Assembly (NCBI GenBank): GCA_009926195.1
Contig: RFPK01000104.1
Location: 1-7,020, forward strand
From: Synechococcaceae bacterium WB4_1_0192
Lineage (GTDB): Bacteria; Cyanobacteriota; Cyanobacteriia; PCC-6307; Cyanobiaceae
Direction: 5' to 3'
DNA: 7,020 nucleotides
In this document: positions 1 to 5,523 of the stretch, piece after piece
Position numbering within the stretch: the first letter of the stretch is position 1
Layout of the letters: each line of letters starts with the position of its first letter
Notes under the pieces: generated by a model
What the model was told of the DNA's origin: nothing
Database searches by the model: none
The model's input: only the letters and a program-made list of their open reading frames with translations
Made by a program: the position numbers and the translations under genes

Positions 1-351
1 GACGGCGATGCCGAAGAGCAACGTCGCGAAGGTGGCCACACGCACCGCCTCGAGGGTGAAGCCGAGATAGTAAAAGGCGGCGGCCCAGAGCCCCCCCACC
101 AGTACCTCGACCAGCGGATATTGCAGCGAGATCGGCAGCGCGCAGCCGGCACACTTGCCGCGCAGGATGAGCCAGCTCAGCAGCGGGATGTTCTCGTGCC
201 ACGTGATGGGGCGTTCGCATCGCGGGCAGCGTGAGCGCGGGGACACCACGCTCAGGTCGAGCGGCCAACGGGCGATGCACACGTTGAGAAACGACCCGAA
301 CGAGGCACCCACAAGAAACACGGGAATCATCACCAGGAGCAGTTCGGTCAT
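1..351 (-). CDS. Type IV prepilin peptidase (A24 family) N-terminal part, fused in frame to rlmB or a separate gene starting at ATG 351; partial
   Basis: Prepilin peptidases (PilD/GspO/ComC) are inner-membrane enzymes that cleave the leader of type IV pilins and pseudopilins and methylate the new N-terminus. From M525 of the joint frame (ATG at 351) there is a hydrophobic first membrane segment ending in GASFGSFLNVCIARWP, the family's hallmark start. Next is the cytoplasmic zinc-type loop with CPRC at 566-569 and CAGC at 591-594, enclosing ITWHENIPLLSW, followed by PISLQYPLVE and the start of a second membrane segment. The catalytic aspartates (including GxGD) would lie beyond the window. The wording of the loop (LDLSVVSPRSRCPRC) differs from the cyanobacterial PilD proteins I know and reminds me of Gemmatimonadota-type enzymes; that origin is recollection, not a search. 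The start at 351 is plausible for an independent gene, since its membrane segment would then be N-terminal as the family requires, but I see no strong ribosome binding site. Confidence 0.8.
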   Translation of the reverse strand, partial: MTELLLVMIPVFLVGASFGSFLNVCIARWPLDLSVVSPRSRCPRCERPITWHENIPLLSWLILRGKCAGCALPISLQYPLVEVLVGGLWAAAFYYLGFTLEAVRVATFATLLFGIAV

Positions 352-1923
352 CGTGAGATGGCCGATCAGCCCGCTGGTGAGTGCGCCGGTGTACTCGATA
401 CCGTCGAAGGCGGTGGTGTCGAACGCTTCGGTATTGAACGCTTCGTCTTCAAACACCTCAAGCGCAAGCGGCTCATCAGCCGCCGGCTCCGGGGTGGGAT
501 TGCGTTCGATCGCCGGAGGCGTGGCGAGCTGGGGTCGCACGATCCGCGGGGCAGGAGAGGAACCGGTGATCTGCTTCATCCAACCGCGGCGTGCCACCTC
601 ATACAGCACCATCGCCGTGGCCACCGAGGCATTGAGGCTAGGGGTGGCGCCACGCAGGGGGATGCGAACCAGCTGATCGCAGTGCTTGCGGGTCAGCATC
701 GACAGACCGGAACCCTCTGAGCCGGTGACGATCACCAACGGCCCCTCCAGATCCGCTTCGCTCAGCGAAACACTGCCCTCACCGGCCAGGCCGATGACGC
801 GATAGCCCTCCTCCTTGAGGGTTTCGAGCGAACGGTTCAGATTCACGACCCGGGCGACGGGCAGGTGTTCCAGGGCACCGGCGGCCACCTTGGCCACCGA
901 CCCTGTCAAACCGGCGCTGCGGCGCTGGGGCAGCACCAGGCCATGGGCCCCGAGGGCCTCGGCGCTGCGCACGATCGCGCCGAGATTATGGGGATCGGTG
1001 ATGCCGTCGAGGGCCATCAGCAGCGGCGGCTCGCCGAGGTTGCGGCAACCGTCGATCAGGGTGGGCAGATCGAGGGTGTCGGCCGCCGCGACCTGCAGCA
1101 CGATGCCCTGATGCACCGCACCATCGGTGAGCTGCCCAAGGCGAGCCCAGGTGACCTCCTCCACCAGCACGCCACCGGACTTGGCCTCGCGCAGCAGCTG
1201 CAGGAAGCGGGGCTGGAAGCGGAGTTCAGGGGTACACCAGATGCGATGGATCGGCCGCTCGCTCTCCAGGGCGGCCTGGGCGGCATGACGACCCCAGATC
1301 AGGTCCTCGGCGGGGGAAGCCTGAAAGCGCTCAGCCTCACCAACCGGCACCTCAACGGCGACCGGCGGACGGGAATCCAGGCGGGGGCGACCGGGACGGG
1401 CATCGCGGTTGAAGGAACGGGCGCCATCGCGGTCAAAGCGACGGCCGGGCGGGCGAGCACCCTCTCCGAACTGGGGACGCCCCTGGGGACGGCCGGCGCG
1501 GAACGGGGGTCGACCCTCCTCAGGACTGGCGCTGAAGGGCCGGCGACCGTCGCTGCGACGCGCATCAGGGCGGCGCCCCTCACCCTGGCGACCCTCGAAG
1601 CGACGCTCCGGACGCCCGCCGGCGGGACGGGGCCCGCGGGGCCCGTCAGGGCGGAAACGATCGCCACCACCATCGCGGGCACGCTCAGGGCGGCCCCCCT
1701 CGGGACGGCCGCGATCGGAGCGGGGGCGATCGAAGCGAGGTGCATCGAAACGACGCTCACCACGCTCGGAACGCTCTGGACGCTCGGAGCGACCCTCGCG
1801 CTCCGGACCGTCAGGGCGCCACTCACCGCGAGCCTTGAACGGCCGGGCAGGGCGGAATGGGCGACTGCCGCCGGCACCGGAGCCCTGCCCCTGGTCCCTT
1901 CGACGATCAAAACGGGGGCTCAT
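1..1923 (-). CDS. rlmB: RlmB/TrmH-type 23S rRNA 2'-O-ribose methyltransferase, reading in frame into a prepilin peptidase; 3' end outside window
   Basis: This is a SpoU-family (SPOUT) enzyme that uses SAM to methylate a ribose 2'-OH in 23S rRNA; by homology to RlmB the target would be a guanosine in domain V. It starts at the ATG at 1923, 18 bases after the mini-RNase III stop; no other ATG, GTG or TTG lies between. Residues 1-195 are a low-complexity Arg/Gly/Pro/Asp/Glu extension. The L30e-like substrate-binding domain begins near E206 (EDLIWGRHAA). SPOUT motifs follow: DPHNLGAIVRSAEALGA from D310, the GSEGSG loop at 401-406, and PSLNASVA with N431 before M438. The methyltransferase should end near residue 468. 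No stop codon follows: the frame stays open through an acidic linker and a prepilin peptidase N-terminus to the window edge, at least 641 codons. Frame was checked at positions 1923, 612 and 351. The RlmB assignment is firm; whether one polypeptide is really made is not. Confidence 0.85.
   Translation of the reverse strand, partial: MSPRFDRRRDQGQGSGAGGSRPFRPARPFKARGEWRPDGPEREGRSERPERSERGERRFDAPRFDRPRSDRGRPEGGRPERARDGGGDRFRPDGPRGPRPAGGRPERRFEGRQGEGRRPDARRSDGRRPFSASPEEGRPPFRAGRPQGRPQFGEGARPPGRRFDRDGARSFNRDARPGRPRLDSRPPVAVEVPVGEAERFQASPAEDLIWGRHAAQAALESERPIHRIWCTPELRFQPRFLQLLREAKSGGVLVEEVTWARLGQLTDGAVHQGIVLQVAAADTLDLPTLIDGCRNLGEPPLLMALDGITDPHNLGAIVRSAEALGAHGLVLPQRRSAGLTGSVAKVAAGALEHLPVARVVNLNRSLETLKEEGYRVIGLAGEGSVSLSEADLEGPLVIVTGSEGSGLSMLTRKHCDQLVRIPLRGATPSLNASVATAMVLYEVARRGWMKQITGSSPAPRIVRPQLATPPAIERNPTPEPAADEPLALEVFEDEAFNTEAFDTTAFDGIEYTGALTSGLIGHLTMTELLLVMIPVFLVGASFGSFLNVCIARWPLDLSVVSPRSRCPRCERPITWHENIPLLSWLILRGKCAGCALPISLQYPLVEVLVGGLWAAAFYYLGFTLEAVRVATFATLLFGIAV
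352..519 (-). other. Acidic linker between RlmB and prepilin peptidase; site of the junction
   Basis: In the joint frame this stretch encodes roughly residues 469-524. It is rich in Pro, Ala, Glu and Asp, with a short imperfect repeat EAFNTEAFDTTAFD; the 9-base unit gaacgcttc occurs at 421-429 and 436-444 on the plus strand. Picocyanobacterial RlmB proteins commonly have a variable Pro/Ala/acidic tail here, so the first part can be normal RlmB. The last part (GIEYTGALTSGLIGHLT) resembles neither family clearly. If two unrelated sequences meet, the break should be inside this interval. Confidence 0.5.
1763..1807 (-). repeat. Five 9-bp degenerate tandem units in the rlmB N-terminal extension
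   Basis: On the plus strand five consecutive 9-base units are visible: cgctcggaa, cgctctgga, cgctcggag, cgaccctcg, cgctccgga. In the rlmB frame they encode the run PER-EGR-SER-PER-SER-GER. Looser copies of the same theme (RFDR, RPER, RRPD, RFEG) continue through residues 1-195 (about 1339-1923). Such repeats suggest growth by slippage and a disordered, positively charged tail that may bind RNA; the binding is inference. Confidence 0.7.
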
Positions 1924-1941
1924 GGCAGGCAGGCAAATGGG

Positions 1942-2334
1942 TTATGAGTCGGCGTCCTCGAGTCGATCCAGCAGCTGGGCAAGACGGCTGGGGTTCCGCA
2001 GAAAGAGCCAGCCAACCATTGTCTCAAATCCCGTGGCCCTGCCATAGATCCCCGATTCACCGCGGCGGGGGCCCCGGCCGGCCCGGTTACGCCCCTTCCT
2101 TACCTGCTCTAGCTCGTCAGCGGTCAGCACGCCCTCCCGCTCCAGACGGTCGAGGGCCGCGGCCTGGGCATCGGCGCGCACCTCAGCCACCACCGAGCGG
2201 TGCAGATCGGCACTGCGGCCAGGGGTGCGGCAGTGGCGCAGGCGCTGGTGCAGCTCCCAGACCGCATCACCGAGCCAGGCGAGCTGCAGGGGACCGAGTT
2301 CCCCCTGAATGGCCGGTGGCTGCAGCGCCGCCAA
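1942..2334 (-). CDS. mrnC: Mini-ribonuclease III
   Basis: This 130-residue protein is a dimeric RNase III-like enzyme without a double-stranded RNA-binding domain. In Bacillus, Mini-III trims the ends of the 23S rRNA precursor. The catalytic-domain motifs are clear: LAWLGDAVWELHQRLRH (residues 18-34) with the metal-binding D23, then VRKGRNRAGRG (78-88), and GIYGRATGFETMVGWLFL (95-112) with the second catalytic acid E104. Length matches the family. The start is TTG at 2334: no ATG, GTG or other TTG lies upstream in frame before a stop at 2422-2424, and the homologous N-terminus begins only about 12 residues in. No clear Shine-Dalgarno sequence precedes it. It begins 22 bases after the STAS gene and stops 18 bases before rlmB, in the same reading frame as rlmB. 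The neighbourhood with an rRNA methyltransferase fits a 23S maturation role. Confidence 0.93.
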   Translation of the reverse strand: MAALQPPAIQGELGPLQLAWLGDAVWELHQRLRHCRTPGRSADLHRSVVAEVRADAQAAALDRLEREGVLTADELEQVRKGRNRAGRGPRRGESGIYGRATGFETMVGWLFLRNPSRLAQLLDRLEDADS

Positions 2335-2356
2335 CCAGGCGGCTGAACCCGGGGCT

Positions 2357-2704
2357 TCAGGCAGCGAGGGAACCGAGGGCGGTGTCGAGGTCGGGCTGGA
2401 GATGGAGAAACTCCTCGAGTCTCACCAGTTTCACCGTCTGGACGACCCGGGCGTTGCCGACGACCAGGAACTGCAACCCCTGACCATTGCAGAGCTTGGC
2501 GAGTTGCACCAGGACGCCCAGGCCGGAGGAATCGATGAAATCGATCCGGCTCAGATCGATCACGAGCGGCTGGGGAGTGCTGGTGAGGTGATCACCGACA
2601 AAGGCGAGAAACTGCTTGTCGGAATAGGCGTCAAGCTGGCCGGTGAAGCGGAACAGCATGCAGCCGTCCTGTTGCTCAAAGCCGCCGCGCAGGGAGACGG
2701 TCAA
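2357..2704 (-). CDS. STAS-domain protein, anti-sigma factor antagonist type (SpoIIAA/RsbV-like)
   Basis: This 115-residue protein is a single STAS domain. Family members bind anti-sigma kinases or other partners and are switched off by serine phosphorylation. The fold's landmarks are present: a first strand CMLFRFTGQLDAYS (residues 15-28), the core strand LVIDLSRIDFIDSSGLGVLV (47-66) with the phosphorylatable DSSG at 58-61 (S59 or S60), and the later strand LQFLVVGNARVVQTVKL (77-93). It starts with TTG at 2704. I traced the frame well upstream and found no ATG, GTG or TTG, while the next internal ATG (codon 16) would remove the first strand. There is no cognate serine kinase or PP2C phosphatase in the window, so its partner is unknown. 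It lies 146 bases downstream of carA and 22 bases ahead of mini-RNase III. The domain call is secure; the cellular role is not. Confidence 0.9.
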   Translation of the reverse strand: MTVSLRGGFEQQDGCMLFRFTGQLDAYSDKQFLAFVGDHLTSTPQPLVIDLSRIDFIDSSGLGVLVQLAKLCNGQGLQFLVVGNARVVQTVKLVRLEEFLHLQPDLDTALGSLAA

Positions 2705-2753
2705 TCGCTGCAGATCAGTGATGGCTTCTGGCCCCCTCGGCGAGCGCGACCGA

Positions 2754-2781
2754 AGTGTAGGGACGCTTTCGGGATTGGGAA
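2754..2781 (-). promoter_or_regulatory. Possible weak promoter upstream of the STAS gene
   Basis: In the 146-base gap between carA and the STAS gene, the minus strand reads TTCCCA (2776-2781), 16 bases, then TACACT (2754-2759). Each hexamer matches the sigma-70 consensus at 4 of 6 positions, and it would place transcription start about 40-45 bases before the TTG start. The gap also holds short direct repeats on the plus strand (gcggcgatct at 2798-2807 and 2841-2850; cagaagcgg at 2812-2820 and 2836-2844). I see no convincing terminator after carA, so read-through from carA is equally possible. Confidence 0.25.
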
Positions 2782-2850
2782 CCCGCCAACCGTGGATGCG
2801 GCGATCTGCAACAGAAGCGGAGCCGAGATCGGCGGCAGAAGCGGCGATCT

Positions 2851-3996
2851 TCAGCGGCGGCGTTCAGCCATCAGCGCCGCGAAACGGGCGAAGTGGTGAT
2901 CGGCATCATGGGGGCCAGGACTCGCTTCCGGGTGGTACTGAACCCCGAACAACGGTTTCTGACGGTGGGCCAGGGCCGCGACGGTGCGGTCGTTGAGATT
3001 GAAGTGGGTGATCTCCACTTCAGCGGCCGGCAACGAGGCGGCGTCGAGCGCGAATCCATGGTTCTGGCTGGTGATCTCCACCACGCCGGGGCTGCCGCAG
3101 GGGTGGTTGAGACCGCGGTGACCGTAGCCGAGCTTGTAGGTGCTGCCGCCAAGGGCCAGACCGAGAATCTGGTGGCCGAGGCAAATGCCGAACACCGGCA
3201 GATCGCCCTGCGCCACCAGACCGCGGGCCAGGTTGATGCCGGCGGTCACGGCCGCCGGATCGCCGGGGCCGTTGGAAAGGAACACACCCTCGGGCTGCAG
3301 CGCCAACACCTGCTCCAGCGTCGCGGCGGCAGGCAGCACCGTGATGGCACAGCCATGGGCGGCCAGGCGCTCCAGGATGGCGCGCTTGATGCCGAAGTCG
3401 ATCGCCACGACCCGATAGGGGCTCTCGGGGCAGGACTGACGACGCTGATCAAAGCTGGCCGGACAAAGGGACGTCCAGGTGTAGGGCTCGTGGGTGCTGA
3501 CCCGTTCGGCCAGGTTCAGGCCGGCCATCGAAGGGGCGGAGCGGACCCGCTCCAACAGCTGCTGAGGGCTGCTGCCGTCGGTGCTGATGGCGCCGTTGAT
3601 GGCTCCACCCTCGCGCAGATGTCGCACCAGGGCGCGGGTGTCGATACCGGCGATGCCTACCACGTTGTGGCGCTGCAGCCAGGATTCCAGACTCTGCTCG
3701 CTGCGCCAGCTGCTCTCCTGGGGCACGAGCTGGCGGGCGATCACACCGCTCACATGCGGGGCATCAGCCTCCTGATCGACGGCATTGACACCGGTATTGC
3801 CGAGCTCGGGATAGGTGAAGGTCACCAGCTGGCCGGAGTAGCTGGGATCGGTCATCACCTCCTGGTAACCGGTCATGCCGGTGTTGAACACCACCTCGCC
3901 GATGGCGGTGCCGCTGGCACCGAACGCTGTGCCACGCAGCACCAGGCCATCGGCCAGCACGAGCAGGGCGGGAGTGGAGGAGGGGGCGGTCGTCAT
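2851..3996 (-). CDS. carA: Carbamoyl-phosphate synthase small subunit (glutamine amidotransferase)
   Basis: CarA hydrolyses glutamine and passes ammonia to CarB, which makes carbamoyl phosphate for arginine and pyrimidine synthesis in the cytoplasm. The 381-residue length is typical. The N-terminal CPSase_sm_chain domain begins at ALLVLADGLVLRGTAFG and includes EVVFNTGMTGYQEVMTDPSY and GIAGIDTRALVRHLR. The C-terminal class I GATase domain shows LSNGPGDP, the nucleophile C272 in FGICLGHQ, and the partners H355 and E357 in VQYHPEASPGP, so the catalytic triad is complete. The start at 3996 (MTTAPSSTP) was preferred over ATGs at 4005 and 4008 because a G-rich stretch lies just before it. The frame is open further up to 4158, but there it only overlaps trpD and has no homologous sequence. 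It lies 31 bases downstream of the trpD stop, probably in one transcript. No carB is in the window, as is usual in these genomes. Confidence 0.96.
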   Translation of the reverse strand: MTTAPSSTPALLVLADGLVLRGTAFGASGTAIGEVVFNTGMTGYQEVMTDPSYSGQLVTFTYPELGNTGVNAVDQEADAPHVSGVIARQLVPQESSWRSEQSLESWLQRHNVVGIAGIDTRALVRHLREGGAINGAISTDGSSPQQLLERVRSAPSMAGLNLAERVSTHEPYTWTSLCPASFDQRRQSCPESPYRVVAIDFGIKRAILERLAAHGCAITVLPAAATLEQVLALQPEGVFLSNGPGDPAAVTAGINLARGLVAQGDLPVFGICLGHQILGLALGGSTYKLGYGHRGLNHPCGSPGVVEITSQNHGFALDAASLPAAEVEITHFNLNDRTVAALAHRQKPLFGVQYHPEASPGPHDADHHFARFAALMAERRR

Positions 3997-4027
3997 GGCC
4001 CCCATCATCCCGCAGGGCCTGCAGGGG

Positions 4028-5056
4028 TCAGGCCAGGGCCGAGCGCAGCAGCTCCAGACGCTGCCAGGCGGCGGCGGAGGCCATCGCCTCCAGGGCCATC
4101 GGCACCGCCTCAGCCACGCTGGCGCTGCGGCCACAGGCCCACAGCACCAGGGCGGCATTCAGGGCGACCACATGGCACTGCGGCTCGCTGCCGCGGCCCT
4201 GCAACACCGCCTCCAGAATCGCTCGATTGGCGGCAAGATCACCACCAGCAAGCGCCGCGAGCGGTGCACTGACCAGGCCGAAGTCCTCAGGTCGCACGGT
4301 TTCGGAGCGCACCTGCCCCGCTTCGATCAGGCGCAGCTCACTGGCACCGGAGAGGGAGGCCTCATCGAGGCCGCCATGGCCATGAACGACCACGGCCCGC
4401 TCCAGGCCGAGCCGGGCGAGGGCATCGGCCATCGGATCGAGCAGGTGGGCACCGCCGACACCGAGCACCTGGGTCTCGGGGCGCAGCGGATTGACCAGCG
4501 GCCCGAGCAGGTTGAACACCGTGCGTACGCCGAGGCTGCGCCGCAACGGCGCCAGTCCGACCAGGGCTGGATGCCAGCCGGGGGCAAACAGGAAGGTCAC
4601 ACCGCTGGCGGGCAGGGCCTGCAGCACCCGCTCCGCTGGCGCCTGGAGATTGAGACCGGCAGCTTCGAGAACATCAGCGGAGCCCACCTTGCCGCTGGCG
4701 CTGCGGTTGCCGTGTTTGGCCACATGGGCGCCGCAGGCCGCAGCCACGAAGGCCACGGCCGTGGAGATGTTGAACGTGTTGGCGCCATCACCACCGGTGC
4801 CGCAGGTATCCACCAGGGGCAACTCAGGTCGGGGGCCCGGCAGGGGACAGGCCTGGCGGAGCACGGTCGCCATCGCCGCCAGCTCCTCACCACTGGGTTC
4901 CTTGGCCCTCAGGGCGGCCAGCAGGGCACCGGTGAGGACCGGCTCGATCGCCTCCTCCAGCCAACCCAGCATCAGCGCCTCAGCCTGGTCGGCGCGCAAC
5001 GAACGTCCCTGCAGCAACTGCTCCAGCAGGGCGGGCCAGGGAGTGGAAGCGGCCAT
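4028..5056 (-). CDS. trpD: Anthranilate phosphoribosyltransferase
   Basis: TrpD joins anthranilate to PRPP, giving phosphoribosyl-anthranilate, the second committed step of tryptophan synthesis. The 342-residue length is normal for a stand-alone enzyme. The small N-terminal helical domain covers about residues 1-75. The PRPP/anthranilate-binding motifs are all visible: DTCGTGGDGANTFNIST (83-99), KHGNRSASGKVGSADVLE (114-131), NLLGPLVNPLRP (182-193), and VHGHGGLDE (224-232). The start is ATG at 5056, 62 bases after the DUF3288 gene stops. The gene lies apart from other trp genes, which is common in cyanobacteria. Its downstream neighbour carA begins 31 bases after its stop, so the two are probably co-transcribed; both use substrates central to nitrogen and nucleotide metabolism (glutamine, PRPP), but coordinated control is inference. 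Confidence 0.97.
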   Translation of the reverse strand: MAASTPWPALLEQLLQGRSLRADQAEALMLGWLEEAIEPVLTGALLAALRAKEPSGEELAAMATVLRQACPLPGPRPELPLVDTCGTGGDGANTFNISTAVAFVAAACGAHVAKHGNRSASGKVGSADVLEAAGLNLQAPAERVLQALPASGVTFLFAPGWHPALVGLAPLRRSLGVRTVFNLLGPLVNPLRPETQVLGVGGAHLLDPMADALARLGLERAVVVHGHGGLDEASLSGASELRLIEAGQVRSETVRPEDFGLVSAPLAALAGGDLAANRAILEAVLQGRGSEPQCHVVALNAALVLWACGRSASVAEAVPMALEAMASAAAWQRLELLRSALA

Positions 5057-5118
5057 GGCGGCGCCGGATCGCAGAACGGTGGGCCTGATGTAGCAGAGAC
5101 ACGCAGCGGCGTGGCTGT

Positions 5119-5445
5119 TCAGGGTCCGTCCTGGTCAGCGGTATCGAAGCCGGATCCCACCGCCTGGGGTGCCGCCTCGGCTCCGGGCCGGAAGCCGGCG
5201 GCCCAGATGGCCCGGCAGCGGGCATTGAGCTGGTCGCGGCTGAGGCCCCAGAGCCGCAGGGTCTTCTCGAGGTCCTCCTGAAGGTCGAGGGCACCCGGGA
5301 AACCGCTGTATCGCATCAGCAGCCGCCCGAGATCCACCAACTGGCGGTCAGTGGGTTCATGGGCCGCCAACAACTGATCCACCAGCTCGCGGTCCGTGGC
5401 GTGCAGGGGATGGGCGGTCTGCGCGTCGGCGGGCAGATCGGCCAT
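5119..5445 (-). CDS. Conserved cyanobacterial DUF3288-family protein, function unknown
   Basis: This 108-residue protein has no known function. I recognise the core as DUF3288-like: HPLHATDRELVDQLLAA (residues 12-28), then LLMRYSGFPGALDLQEDLEK (42-61) with the characteristic RY.GFPGA.D.Q.DL pattern, and LRLWGLSRDQLNARCRAI (63-80). The C-terminal tail, AVGSGFDTADQDGP, is acidic and probably flexible. There is no signal peptide or membrane segment, so it should be cytosolic and mostly helical. I chose the ATG at 5445. The same frame stays open up to 6078, but that part is antisense to the ABC transporter gene, is rich in His and Gln, and is a GC-driven shadow. It is first in the minus-strand cluster, 62 bases ahead of trpD, and divergent from the ABC transporter. 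Confidence 0.8.
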   Translation of the reverse strand: MADLPADAQTAHPLHATDRELVDQLLAAHEPTDRQLVDLGRLLMRYSGFPGALDLQEDLEKTLRLWGLSRDQLNARCRAIWAAGFRPGAEAAPQAVGSGFDTADQDGP

Positions 5446-5523
5446 GGCAAGCGAAGGGGAGGCTGCGGCCAGCCCAGCATCGCCCAGGCCGCTCTCTAGG
5501 TTGGCCCCACCCTGACGTTCTCC
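5446..5523. other. Divergent intergenic region between the DUF3288 gene and the ABC transporter
   Basis: These 78 bases separate two divergent starts and must carry any promoter for the transporter and probably the promoter of the minus-strand cluster. I looked for sigma-70 hexamers on both strands and found no pair worth naming. There is also no strong Shine-Dalgarno sequence before either ATG. Confidence 0.4.

Noticed and set aside
1763..1807. Tandem repeats considered as a CRISPR-like or regulatory array
   Set aside because: The units are 9 bp without spacers and in frame within rlmB, so they are a coding low-complexity repeat.
865..1947. Plus-strand open frames opposite rlmB, including a long Ala/Thr/Gly-rich one
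   Set aside because: They mirror the repetitive Arg-rich rlmB sequence and its SPOUT domain on the other strand; no independent coding evidence.
2821..2850. Possible hairpin terminator after carA
   Set aside because: The best stems I could draw are only 5-6 bp with mismatches and there is no T-run after them on the minus strand.
3997..4158. 54-residue N-terminal extension of carA
   Set aside because: It overlaps the end of trpD, is Trp/Pro/Cys/Arg-rich shadow sequence and would make CarA longer than the family; start at 3996 is preferred.
2893..4272. 459-codon open frame on the plus strand across carA
   Set aside because: It lies antisense to carA, whose motifs and catalytic triad are complete. 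Its product has no recognisable domain; long antisense frames are expected in GC-rich genes.
3875..5281. 468-codon plus-strand open frame across trpD
   Set aside because: It is antisense to a fully intact trpD and is low-complexity (Gly/Gln/His/Arg); explained by codon bias.
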